From positions 6,262,001-6,326,000 of the forward strand of contig NZ_JACYXC010000001.1 in assembly GCF_016031615.1 (NCBI RefSeq): a stretch of 64,000 nt of DNA, given 5' to 3'. Positions 8,453 to 16,792 of this stretch are shown here, piece after piece (the stretch's first letter is position 1; each line of letters starts with the position of its first letter). The stretch is from Streptomyces pactum. GTDB lineage: Bacteria > Actinomycetota > Actinomycetes > Streptomycetales > Streptomycetaceae. A program made the position numbers and the translations under genes. Under the pieces are notes generated by a model. The model did not search any database. It saw nothing but the letters and a program-made list of their open reading frames with translations, and was not told the DNA's origin.

Positions 8453-9352
8453 ATGACCACACAGACGATCGACGCCGCGCACGCCGGCACCTGGCGCCTG
8501 GGGGACCTGACGGTCAACCGGATGGGCTTCGGCGCCATGCGGCTGACCGCCCGGGCCGACGGCTCGCCCAGTGACCGGGACCGGGCCGTCGCGGTGCTCC
8601 GCCGGGCCGTCGAACTGGGCGTCAACCACATCGACACCGCCTCGTTCTACTTCTCGCCGCTGCGTTCCGCCAACGAACTGATCAACCGGGCGCTCGCCCC
8701 GTACCCGGACGATCTGGTGATCGCCACCAAGGTCGGTCCCGGGCGGGACCCGGACGGCGACTGGTGGTGGGCCGACCCCGGCCAGCTGCGCGGCCAGGTC
8801 GAGGAGAACCTGCGGCAGCTGGGCCGGGACCACCTGGACCTGGTGAACCTCCGGGTCAAACGGCAGGCCACCACCGGGTCCGTCGCCGAGCACTTCGGCG
8901 TCCTGGCCGAACTCCGCCGGGCCGGCCTCATCCGCCACCTCGGCATCTCCAACGCCCGGCCGGACCACCTCGCCGAGGCGCTGGCCATCACGCCGGTGGT
9001 GTGTGTGCAGAACCCGTACGGCGTCGGCGCCCCGCCCAGGGCCCACGCGTTCCTGCGCGCCTGCGGCGACCAGGGCATCGCGTTCGTGCCCTTCTACGCG
9101 ATCGCCGGCAACGGGCGCGAGGCCGGCCCGGTCGGCACCGAGGACGACGCGGTCCTCGCCGTCGCCCGCGCCCACCGGGCGAGCCCCGCCCAGGTGCGGC
9201 TCGCCTGGACCCTCGGGCTCGGCCCGCACGTGCTGGCCATACCCGGCACCGGCGACCCCGGCCACCTGGCCGAGAACGTCGCGGCCGCGGGCCTGAGGCT
9301 GACCGCGGAGGAGATGGCCCTGCTGGCGTCCGCGGGCCGGGGCGACGGGTGA
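8453..9352 (+). CDS. Aldo/keto reductase family oxidoreductase
   Basis: Cytosolic NADPH-dependent carbonyl reductase of 299 residues with a TIM-barrel AKR pattern. GFGAMRLT opens the barrel. HIDTASFY carries the catalytic Asp and Tyr, IATKVG the catalytic Lys, and GISNA is the conserved loop. IPGTG near the C-terminus lies in the cofactor site. The usual catalytic His after the 'DL' strand is absent: the sequence reads DLVNLRVK, as seen in an AKR subgroup that includes YdbC/pyridoxal-reductase-like enzymes. The substrate is unknown. The ATG at 8453 begins the recognisable domain. It stands alone and is followed by a strong hairpin. Confidence 0.9.
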   Translation: MTTQTIDAAHAGTWRLGDLTVNRMGFGAMRLTARADGSPSDRDRAVAVLRRAVELGVNHIDTASFYFSPLRSANELINRALAPYPDDLVIATKVGPGRDPDGDWWWADPGQLRGQVEENLRQLGRDHLDLVNLRVKRQATTGSVAEHFGVLAELRRAGLIRHLGISNARPDHLAEALAITPVVCVQNPYGVGAPPRAHAFLRACGDQGIAFVPFYAIAGNGREAGPVGTEDDAVLAVARAHRASPAQVRLAWTLGLGPHVLAIPGTGDPGHLAENVAAAGLRLTAEEMALLASAGRGDG

Positions 9353-9364
9353 GGCGGCGCGGCA

Positions 9365-9394
9365 GCCGGCCGGGCCCCTGCCGGCCCGGCCGGC
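9365..9394 (+). terminator. Hairpin terminator after the aldo/keto reductase gene
   Basis: GCCGGCCGGGCC (9365-9376) and GGCCCGGCCGGC (9383-9394) are perfect 12-base arms around a CCTGCC loop, 12 bases after the stop codon. There is no T-run, which is common for Streptomyces terminators. Confidence 0.65.
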
Positions 9395-9858
9395 GCCGTT
9401 GACCGCTCACCGCCGGGTGGCGGTGACCGCCGGAGCCCGGCCCGCCGCCCGGTGCCGGTGACCGCCCACCCGCCGCCCGCGGCCGGCCGCGACGGTGGTG
9501 CCGTGGCCGTACGGCTTGGTCCGGCAGGCGGGACCGGAGCCGCCGGTGCCGTCCGGGCCTCGCGGCGTGCGGGCCCGCGCGCCCCGGGGGACGGCGGCGG
9601 CCCGACGGACTTCCGGTCGCGCCGCCCGGCGGCAGCCCCGTGATCCCGGCGTCACCGGGCCCCGCGGCCCCGGCCGGCCGCGACGGTGGTGCGGATGAGG
9701 TGCCCGGGGCCGAGGCCGCGCGCAGGCGGCGCTCGGCCGGTTCGCCGGCGGCCTGCGCCGGGGTCGGGCCCGCGGTGTCCAGCAGGTTGCCGACGGTGTC
9801 CTCGATGGCGCGCACCCGCGCGGGGCCCCCGTCGGCGTGCCGCCCGGTGTCCGCCGGC
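9395..9858. other. Intergenic stretch with a 22-bp direct repeat and a coding-like minus-strand segment
   Basis: There is no assured gene. The sequence CGGCCGGCCGCGACGGTGGT plus GC occurs at 9480-9501 and again at 9671-9692. On the minus strand, a GTG at 9815 opens a frame with strongly coding-like third positions (beginning MRAIEDTVGNLLDTAG) for about 50 residues just downstream of the D-amino-acid oxidase gene. It then runs on into shadow sequence without a sensible end, so I did not call it a gene. Confidence 0.35.
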
Positions 9859-10869
9859 TCAGCCGGTCCGGTCGGCGAGGCGGGCGGCCTCCCGGGCGCA
9901 GCCCCAGGACACCGTCACCCCGGCGCCGCCGTGCCCGTAGTTGTGCACCACCCGCGCGCCGTCGGGCAGTTCCTCCACCGCCAGACGCACCTCGGCGCGC
10001 GCCGGGCGCAGCCCGACCCGGTGCCGCAGCACCTCGGCGCCGGCCACCTCCGGGTGGAACCGGGCGCAGCGGGCGATGATCGCCTCGGCCGTCGCCGGGT
10101 CCGGCTCGGTGTCCCACGCGTCCTCCCGCGCGGTGCCGCCGAGCACCAGCCCGTACGGCTGCGGCAGGAGGTAGGTGGTGTCCGACGAGGCGTCGTCGGC
10201 GGCGACCGTCCAGGTGGTGACGCCCGGGTTCGCCACGATCACCAGCTGGCCCTGCACCGGCCGTACCGCCGGGTCGGGCACCAGCTCGCGCGCCCCCAGC
10301 CCGGCGCAGTTCACCACGGTCGGGGCGTGCCCGGCGGCCTCCGCCAGGGAGGTGGCGGTCCGGGCCTCCACCGTGCCGCCGGCCGCCTCCAGCCGGCGTC
10401 GCAGGTACGCCAGGTAGGCGGGCATGTCCACCAGCGGCACCCGGGCCCGCAGCCCCCGCCCGACCCCGTCGGGCAGTTCGTGGGGCGCGGCGGTGCGCAG
10501 TCCGGGCACCTCGGCGGCCCAGGCGGCCACGTCCGCCAGGCCGGTCCCGCACATGGTGCCCTCGGCGAGGCGCACCCCGGTGGGGCCGGGTCCGTCCGGT
10601 TCGTCCCCGGGCCCGGCCGCACCGGCGGCGCCGAGGGGGTCCGGAGCGGCCAGCGCGGTCAGCTCGCGCAGCGTCTCCAGCGACCAGCGGCCGACCCGCT
10701 CCAGCGGTTCGATGCGGTACGGCCACCACAGGCCGCCGGCCACCGCCGAGGTGGTGTCCGCGGCCGGGTCCCGGCTCCAGACACCGGTCCGCAGGCCGCT
10801 CTCGGCCAGGACCACGGCGGTGGTCAGCCCGATCACCCCGCCACCGATCACGATCACATCGCTCGTCAT
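9859..10869 (-). CDS. FAD-dependent D-amino-acid oxidase family protein
   Basis: A 336-residue flavoprotein of the DAO fold, expected to oxidise a D-amino acid (or a glycine/D-aspartate-like substrate) to the imino acid with release of H2O2. The FAD-binding Rossmann motif VIVIGGGVIGLTTA is at the N-terminus. GGLWWPYRI follows the second FAD contact, and the C-terminal NYGHGGAGVTVSWGCA is the typical DAO closing motif (YGHGGxGxTxSWG). The ATG at 10869 starts four codons before the Rossmann strand. The protein is cytosolic, with no signal peptide. It diverges from the ABC-F gene, leaving a 175-base gap. The family is secure; the substrate is not. Confidence 0.9.
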   Translation of the reverse strand: MTSDVIVIGGGVIGLTTAVVLAESGLRTGVWSRDPAADTTSAVAGGLWWPYRIEPLERVGRWSLETLRELTALAAPDPLGAAGAAGPGDEPDGPGPTGVRLAEGTMCGTGLADVAAWAAEVPGLRTAAPHELPDGVGRGLRARVPLVDMPAYLAYLRRRLEAAGGTVEARTATSLAEAAGHAPTVVNCAGLGARELVPDPAVRPVQGQLVIVANPGVTTWTVAADDASSDTTYLLPQPYGLVLGGTAREDAWDTEPDPATAEAIIARCARFHPEVAGAEVLRHRVGLRPARAEVRLAVEELPDGARVVHNYGHGGAGVTVSWGCAREAARLADRTG

Positions 10870-11044
10870 GGCCGGAGGCTAGTCGCCGTCTCCGGCGCCG
10901 CGGAACCCGGGGCCGGGAGCCCCGCACCCCCTCGCGCGGACGCCGGGCGGCCGGCCGCGGACCGGCTCCGCCGGCGGACGGGCGGCGCGCGGCGGAAAAG
11001 CGGAAGACGGGCCCGGGGCACCCTTCGTTAGGATCGGCGGTCCC

Positions 11045-12682
11045 ATGACTGCCACTCTCGTTGCCAAGGACCTCGCCGCCGGGCACGGCGAGCGCACCCT
11101 CTTCTCCGGCCTGGACCTGGTCGTCGCCCCCGGCGAGGTGATCGGCCTGGTCGGTGCCAACGGGGCCGGGAAGTCCACCCTGCTGCGGATGCTCGCCGGG
11201 CTGGACGAGCCGGAGGAGGGCTCGGTCTCCCTCAGCCCCCCGCACGCGACCGTCGGACACCTGCCGCAGGAACCGGAGCGGCGGCCGGGGGAGACCGTAC
11301 GGGACTTCCTCGCCCGCCGTACCGGAGTCGCCGCCGCCCAGGCGGAGCTGGACGCCACCACCCGGGCGCTGGCCGACGGGCATCCCGGCGCCGACGACGC
11401 GTACGCCGTCGCCCTGGAGCGCTGGCTCTCCCTGGGCGCCGCCGACCTCGACGAGCGGGCCGAGGAGGTGACCGCCACGCTGGGGCTGCGCACCGGCCTG
11501 GACCGGCCGATGACCTCGCTCTCCGGCGGGCAGGCCGCCCGCGCCTCGCTCGCCTCCCTGCTGCTGAGCCGGTACGACGTGTTCCTGCTCGACGAGCCCA
11601 CCAACGACCTGGACCTGGACGGGCTGCGCACCCTGGAGTCGTTCGTCACCGGGCTGCGGGCCGGCACCGTGCTGGTCAGCCACGACCGCGAGTTCCTCGC
11701 CTGCACCGTGCACAAGGTGCTCGAACTGGACCTCGCCCAGCAGCAGGTGACGCTGTTCGGCGGCGGGTACACCGCGTACCTGGAGGAGCGGGAGACCGCC
11801 CGGCGGCACGCGCGGGAGCGGTACGAGGAGTACGCCGGGACCCGCGCCACGCTGGAGGCCCGGGCCCGCACCCAGCGCGCCTGGATGGACAAGGGCGTGC
11901 GCAACGCGCGCCGCAAGGCGAGCGACAACGACAAGATCCAGCGCAACGCCCGGATCGAGTCCACCGAGAAACAGGCCGCCAAGGCCCGGCAGACCGACCG
12001 CCTGATCGAGCGGCTGGAGGTGGTGGAGGAGCCGCGCAAGGAGTGGGAGCTGCGCATGGAGATCGCCGCCGCCCCGCGCTCGGGGGCGGTGGTGGCCACC
12101 CTGCGCGGCGCCGAGCTGCGGCGCGGGGACTTCCGCCTCGGCCCGGTGGACCTGCGGATCGACTGGGCGGACCGGGTGGCCATCACCGGTCCCAACGGGT
12201 CGGGGAAGTCCACCCTGCTCGCCGTGCTCCTCGGCCGCCTGCGGCCGGACCGCGGCGCCGCCTCGCTCGGCTCCGGCGTGGTGGTGGGGGAGATCGACCA
12301 GGCCCGGGCGCTGTTCTTCGGCGACGAGGCGCTGCTCGACGCGTTCGGCGCGGCCACGCCCGAGCTGGAGCCCGCGGAGGTGCGGACCCTGCTCGCCAAG
12401 TACGGACTGAAGGCCGCGCACGTGCTGCGGCCCGCCGCCACCCTCTCGCCGGGCGAGCGGACCCGGGCGGCGCTCGCCCTGCTCCAGGCGCGCGGGGTCA
12501 ACCTGCTGGTGCTGGACGAGCCGACCAACCACCTGGACCTGCCGGCCATCGAGCAGCTGGAGTCGGCGCTCGCCTCCTACCCGGGGACGCTGCTGCTGGT
12601 CACCCACGACCGGCGGATGCTGGAGGCGGTGCACACCACCCGCCGCATCGCGGTGGCCGACGGCCGGGTCACCGAGCACTGA
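11045..12682 (+). CDS. ABC-F family ATPase (ribosome-associated)
   Basis: Soluble twin-ATPase of the ABC-F class, which acts on the ribosome in translation or antibiotic protection rather than in transport. The 545 residues carry two complete ABC domains. The first has Walker A GANGAGKST, signature LSGGQAARASLA and Walker B VFLLDEPTNDLD. The second has GPNGSGKST, LSPGERTRAALA and LLVLDEPTNHLD. A charged helical linker rich in Arg/Lys (about residues 240-330) separates them, matching the P-site tRNA-interaction motif. There are no membrane segments. The ATG at 11045 directly precedes the first domain. Whether it is a resistance factor or a general translation factor cannot be decided from sequence. 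Confidence 0.92.
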   Translation: MTATLVAKDLAAGHGERTLFSGLDLVVAPGEVIGLVGANGAGKSTLLRMLAGLDEPEEGSVSLSPPHATVGHLPQEPERRPGETVRDFLARRTGVAAAQAELDATTRALADGHPGADDAYAVALERWLSLGAADLDERAEEVTATLGLRTGLDRPMTSLSGGQAARASLASLLLSRYDVFLLDEPTNDLDLDGLRTLESFVTGLRAGTVLVSHDREFLACTVHKVLELDLAQQQVTLFGGGYTAYLEERETARRHARERYEEYAGTRATLEARARTQRAWMDKGVRNARRKASDNDKIQRNARIESTEKQAAKARQTDRLIERLEVVEEPRKEWELRMEIAAAPRSGAVVATLRGAELRRGDFRLGPVDLRIDWADRVAITGPNGSGKSTLLAVLLGRLRPDRGAASLGSGVVVGEIDQARALFFGDEALLDAFGAATPELEPAEVRTLLAKYGLKAAHVLRPAATLSPGERTRAALALLQARGVNLLVLDEPTNHLDLPAIEQLESALASYPGTLLLVTHDRRMLEAVHTTRRIAVADGRVTEH

Positions 12683-12794
12683 GCCGCCGGGCGCCCGGCC
12701 CGCCCGGCGACGGCCGGACCGTACGTGCGGCCGGCCCCTGACGACCGGACCGCGCCGCACCGGCCGCCGTCGCGTGAGCGTGCGCACCGATCCC

Positions 12795-12875
12795 GCACGG
12801 CCGGGCCGGTGCGCCGGGCCTCGTACGGCCGGGCCGGTGCGGCGGACTTCGTACGGCCGGGCCGGTGCGCCGGTC
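12795..12875. repeat. Three tandem 28-bp repeats downstream of the ABC-F gene
   Basis: ACGGCCGGGCCGGTGCG recurs at 12797, 12825 and 12853, an exact 28-bp period, in the gap between the convergent ABC-F and Tex genes. The units contain short inverted GGCC symmetry. This is probably slippage-derived low-complexity sequence. Confidence 0.75.
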
Positions 12876-12927
12876 ACCGCACGGACCCGGGCCGCCGGGT
12901 CCCGCCCGGCGGCCCACCGCACGGGTG

Positions 12928-15339
12928 CTACAGCAGGCCGGCCCGCCGCAGCGCGTCCGCCATGGCGCCGTCCGCCGGGGCGGAGTCCCGTCCGCCGCGC
13001 TGCTCCCGGCCGTTGCCGCGCCGCTGCTGCGGGGTGCCGCGCCGGCCCTCGCCGCCCCGGCCGCCGCGACCGCCCTGGTCGCCTCCGCCGCCCTGGCCGC
13101 CGCGCCCGGAGCGGTCACCCCGCGCCGCGCGCTCGCCGCCCCGGCCGCCGCCGGAGCCGGACCGGGCCTCGTCGTCCAGCCGCAGCGTCAGCGAGACCCG
13201 CTTGCGCGGCAGGTCCACGTCGAGGACCTTCACCTTGACGATGTCGCCCGGCTTCACCACGTCCCGCGGGTCCTTCACGAAGGTGCGGGACATCGCGGAG
13301 ACGTGCACCAGGCCGTCCTGGTGCACGCCGATGTCCACGAACGCGCCGAACGCCGCCACATTGGTGACCACGCCCTCCAGCACCATGCCCGGCTCCAGGT
13401 CGCCCAGGGTCTCCACGCCCTCCTTGAAGGCCGCGGTCCGGAAGGCCGGGCGCGGGTCCCGGCCGGGCTTCTCCAGCTCCCGCAGGATGTCGGTGACGGT
13501 CGGCAGGCCGAAGGTGTCGTTGACGAAGTCGGCCGGCCGCAGCGAGCGCAGTACCTCGGTGTTGCCGATGAGCGTGGCCACCCCGCCCCCCACCGACTTC
13601 GCCATCGTCCGCACCACCGGGTACGCCTCGGGGTGCACGCTGGAGGCGTCCAGCGGGTCCTCCCCGTCCCGGATGCGCAGGAAGCCGGCGCACTGCTCGT
13701 ACGCCTTGGGGCCCAGCCGGGGCACGTCCTTGAGCGCCTTGCGGGACCGGAACGGGCCGTTCGCGTCGCGGTGCGCCACGATGTTCTCGGCGAGCCCGGA
13801 ACCGATGCCGGAGACCCGGGCCAGCAGCGGGGCCGAGGCGGTGTTGACGTCCACACCCACGCCGTTCACACAGTCCTCGACCACCGCGTCCAGCGACCGG
13901 GAGAGCTTCACCTCCGACAGGTCGTGCTGGTACTGGCCGACCCCGATCGACTTGGGGTCGATCTTCACCAGTTCGGCGAGCGGATCCTGCAGCCGCCGGG
14001 CGATGGAGACCGCGCCGCGCAGCGACACGTCGAGGTCCGGCAGCTCCTGCGAGGCGAACGCGGAGGCCGAGTAGACCGAGGCGCCGGCCTCCGAGACCAT
14101 CACCTTGGTCAGCTTCAGTTCCGGGTGCCGCGCGCACAGCTCGCCCGCCAGCTTGTCGGTCTCCCGGGACGCGGTGCCGTTGCCGACGGCGATCAGCTCC
14201 ACCGCGTGCTTCCGCGCCAGCTCGGCCAGCGTGGCCAGCGACTCCTCCCACCGGTTCCGCGGCACGTGCGGGTAGATGGTGTCGGTGGCGACGACCTTCC
14301 CGGTGCCGTCCACCACGGCCACCTTCACCCCGGTCCGGAAACCGGGGTCCAGCCCCAGCGTGGCCCGGGTGCCGGCGGGCGCGGCGAGCAGCAGGTCGCG
14401 GAGGTTGGCGGCGAAGACCCGTACCGCCTCGTCCTCGGCGGCGGTGCGCAGCCGCAGCCGCAGGTCGATGCCGAGGTGGACCAGGATGCGGGTGCGCCAG
14501 GCCCAGCGGACGGTGTCCTTCAGCCACGCGTCCGCGGGCCGGCCCCGGTCGGCGATGCCGAACCGGGCGGCGATCAGCGGTTCGTAGGACGACGTCCCGG
14601 GCTCGGCGGACGGCTCCTCGGGCTCCAGCGTCAGGTCGAGGATCTCCTCCTTCTCCCCGCGGAACATGGCCAGCACCCGGTGCGAGGGCAGTTCGGTGAA
14701 CGGCTCGGCGAAGTCGAAGTAGTCGGCGAACTTCGCGCCCGCCTCCTCCTTGCCCTCCCGTACCCGGGTCACCAGCCGGCCGCGCCGCCACATCCGCTCG
14801 CGCAGCTCCCCGATGAGGTCGGCGTCCTCCCCGAACCGCTCGGTGAGGATGGCCCGGGCGCCCTCCAGCGCCGCCGCCGGGTCGGCCACCCCCTTGTCCG
14901 CGTCGACGAACGCGGCCGCGGCGGCGAGCGGTTCCACCGAGGGGTCGGCCAGCAGCCCGTCGGCGAGCGGCTCCAGCCCGGCCTCCCGGGCGATCTGCGC
15001 CTTGGTGCGCCGCTTGGGCTTGAAGGGCAGGTAGATGTCCTCCAGCCGCGCCTTGGAGTCGGCGGCGAGGATCCGCGCGCGGAGCGCGTCGTCCAGCTTC
15101 CCCTGCGCCTGGACCGACTCCAGGACCGCGGTCCGCCGCTCCTCCAGCTCCCGCAGGTAGCGCAGCCGCTCCTCGATCGTCCGCAGCTGGGCGTCGTCGA
15201 GGGTCTCGGTCGCCTCCTTGCGGTAACGCGCGATGAACGGCACGGTCGAGCCGCCGTCCAGCAGCTCGACGGCCGCCTTGACCTGCCGCTCCCGTACGCC
15301 GAGCTCCTCGGCGATCCTGCCTTCGATGGACGTCGTCAC
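12928..15339 (-). CDS. tex: Tex family RNA-binding / transcription accessory protein
   Basis: An 803-residue homologue of Tex, a nucleic-acid-binding protein linked to transcription and RNA turnover. The Tex N-terminus is clear (TVPFIARYRKEATE, about residues 30-43). It is followed by the YqgF-like nuclease-fold domain (LGLDPGFRTGVKVAVVD), the double helix-hairpin-helix region (VGVDVNTAS, SGIGSGLAENIVAHR, FLRIRDGEDPLD), and a C-terminal S1 RNA-binding domain (GMVLEGVVTNVAAFGAFVDI to KVLDVDLPRKRVSLTLR). Beyond S1 there is a roughly 60-residue Gly/Arg-rich RGG-type tail, which most Tex proteins lack. It ends in ADALRRAGLL. The gene is convergent with ABC-F. Start at ATG 15339. Confidence 0.95.
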   Translation of the reverse strand: MTTSIEGRIAEELGVRERQVKAAVELLDGGSTVPFIARYRKEATETLDDAQLRTIEERLRYLRELEERRTAVLESVQAQGKLDDALRARILAADSKARLEDIYLPFKPKRRTKAQIAREAGLEPLADGLLADPSVEPLAAAAAFVDADKGVADPAAALEGARAILTERFGEDADLIGELRERMWRRGRLVTRVREGKEEAGAKFADYFDFAEPFTELPSHRVLAMFRGEKEEILDLTLEPEEPSAEPGTSSYEPLIAARFGIADRGRPADAWLKDTVRWAWRTRILVHLGIDLRLRLRTAAEDEAVRVFAANLRDLLLAAPAGTRATLGLDPGFRTGVKVAVVDGTGKVVATDTIYPHVPRNRWEESLATLAELARKHAVELIAVGNGTASRETDKLAGELCARHPELKLTKVMVSEAGASVYSASAFASQELPDLDVSLRGAVSIARRLQDPLAELVKIDPKSIGVGQYQHDLSEVKLSRSLDAVVEDCVNGVGVDVNTASAPLLARVSGIGSGLAENIVAHRDANGPFRSRKALKDVPRLGPKAYEQCAGFLRIRDGEDPLDASSVHPEAYPVVRTMAKSVGGGVATLIGNTEVLRSLRPADFVNDTFGLPTVTDILRELEKPGRDPRPAFRTAAFKEGVETLGDLEPGMVLEGVVTNVAAFGAFVDIGVHQDGLVHVSAMSRTFVKDPRDVVKPGDIVKVKVLDVDLPRKRVSLTLRLDDEARSGSGGGRGGERAARGDRSGRGGQGGGGDQGGRGGRGGEGRRGTPQQRRGNGREQRGGRDSAPADGAMADALRRAGLL

Positions 15340-15439
15340 GTTTCCGCTCGGCTTCCTGTCGTCCCGTCCGGTTGCGTCTGCATTGTGGCAGGTGGCGGTG
15401 GCCGGACGGCGGCGCCGGGTCCGACGTGCCGACGGTGGG

Positions 15440-15559
15440 TCAGTGCGCCCCGCGGGACGCGCCGCCGAAGAGCCGGGCCAGGGCGCGGAAGGGGAGGGTG
15501 ACGACGGCGGCGAGGGTGGAGCCGATCGTGCGCAGGACGTCGGCGATGGCGCGGAACAT
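15440..15559 (-). CDS. LPFR-motif small protein
   Basis: A 39-residue peptide (MFRAIADVLRTIGSTLAAVV, then TLPFRALARLF and a GGASRGAH tail). It matches the short conserved actinobacterial family named for its LPFR motif. The amphipathic/hydrophobic first half suggests membrane association, and its function is not known. The ATG at 15559 is preceded by CAGGAGGCACC, an excellent ribosome-binding site, which supports real translation. It lies 100 bases upstream of the tex start, on the same strand. Confidence 0.8.
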   Translation of the reverse strand: MFRAIADVLRTIGSTLAAVVTLPFRALARLFGGASRGAH

Positions 15560-15674
15560 GGTGCCTCCTGGGTCGGAAACCGGTGACACCCGAACGGGTG
15601 ACCGGCTCCCGGCCGCGCAAACCCCGGCCGGCGCCGCCACCCCGCCGGTACGGACCCGCCGCCGGGCCGGTCCC

Positions 15675-15733
15675 GCCGGGGACGCGTGCCGGCCGGGCTC
15701 GCCGGGGGACGCGTGCCGGCCGGGCTCGCCGGG
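15675..15733. repeat. Two tandem 27-bp repeats
   Basis: GACGCGTGCCGGCCGGGCTC occurs at 15681 and again at 15708, each preceded by GCCGGG(G). They lie in the gap between the cupin and LPFR genes. No function is apparent. Confidence 0.7.
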
Positions 15734-15783
15734 GGTGGCGGTCGCCGGGGCGGGGGGAGCGGCGGGCCGGCGACGGCCGCGGC

Positions 15784-16302
15784 CTACCCCTGACCGGGTT
15801 CGAGGTCCTCCAGGAAGTAGCTGTCGTGCCGGACGCGGAACCGCTCCAGTTCCTCACCGCCGCGCTGCGCCATCTCCGCGACCCGCTCGAAGTACTCCTC
15901 GCGCGGGGCGCCGGGGGAGAACAGCATGAGCATGGACGTGGGTTCGTCGGTGACGTTCCGGAACGCGTGCAGCCCGCCGACCGGGACGTGAAGGAAGTCG
16001 CCCGTGCGGCCGGTGACCCACCGCTCGCCGTTGTAGAGCTCCAGCTCGCCGGAGAGGATGTAGAAGGACTCCGACATCGCCCGGTGGAAGTGGGTCCTGG
16101 CACCGGGGGAGCGGGCGCCCAGCTCCACCTTGTACAGGCCGAACTCGCCGCCGGTGGACGCGTGGGTGGCGAGGTAGTGCGTGGTCGCGCCGGGCGAGGA
16201 GATGTCCGGCGGGGTGTCGGCCGGGCGGAAGGTGGCGTTCACCTCGCCCGTGGTGCCGTGGTAGCGGGCCGGCGGGTACGCGAAGTCTTCCGGGTGGGAC
16301 AT
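15784..16302 (-). CDS. Cupin-domain protein
   Basis: A 172-residue single-domain cupin. The metal-binding motif 1 reads GARTHFHRAMSESFYILSGE, and motif 2 is GDFLHVPVGGLHAFRN, so the canonical His/Glu metal ligands are present. The protein is likely an oxygenase, isomerase or ligand-binding protein, and the substrate cannot be told. The ATG at 16302 follows GAAGGAGCGCACC, a good ribosome-binding site. The upstream in-frame extension is therefore rejected. It is a lone gene between gaps. Confidence 0.85.
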   Translation of the reverse strand: MSHPEDFAYPPARYHGTTGEVNATFRPADTPPDISSPGATTHYLATHASTGGEFGLYKVELGARSPGARTHFHRAMSESFYILSGELELYNGERWVTGRTGDFLHVPVGGLHAFRNVTDEPTSMLMLFSPGAPREEYFERVAEMAQRGGEELERFRVRHDSYFLEDLEPGQG

Positions 16303-16792
16303 GGTGCGCTCCTTCGATGGATCATCCACCGGCATCCTGGTCCGCTCACCCGGAGGACGGCATCGGACTCGCGGGTGATCTCTGGCCGGCCCGGACCGAG
16401 GACCGTGGACCGGGTACCGCGGGGACCGGGACCCGCCGCTCCGGGCCTGGTGACGGGCCGGAGGCGGCCACCGGGACCACCGGGCGGACCGGCGCCGCAC
16501 CGCACGGCCGGCCGTGCGGCACTCCGGCCGGCCGTGCGGTGCGGGCCCACCGGGCCGTCCCCGGGGCCGGGCGCCGGAGTGCCCCGGGGACCGCAGGCCC
16601 TCGCCCCGGGACCGCGGCCCGTGCCGCGGGCCACCTCCCCGGCAGCACCCGGGGCACGCGCGCGGCACCCCCGGAACCCTCACCGGACGCGGCCCCCGGC
16701 CCCGGCGGCGACCACCACCCTCGTGCGCACCGACGCCCCGCCGGCCCGGGAAGCCCCGGCAGGGGCCCGCGGGACGGCCGGGGCCGGCGGGG
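16303..16792. other. Gene-free GC-rich stretch with a 20-bp palindrome
   Basis: These 490 bases hold no supported gene. CCGCACGGCC/GGCCGTGCGG at 16500-16519 is a perfect 20-bp palindrome, followed by a partial second copy (CCGGCCGGCCGTGCGG). It could act as a terminator for the gene ending at 16793 on its left, but it is too far away (about 290 bases upstream of the cupin start) to be assigned confidently. Confidence 0.45.

Noticed and set aside
9407..12922. 1171-residue minus-strand open frame
   Set aside because: It runs opposite to the ABC-F gene and through the DAO gene in the wrong frame. The clear ABC-F motifs on the plus strand rule it out.
12865..15501. 878-residue plus-strand frame opposite tex
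   Set aside because: Shadow of Tex. The minus strand carries the S1 and HhH motifs.
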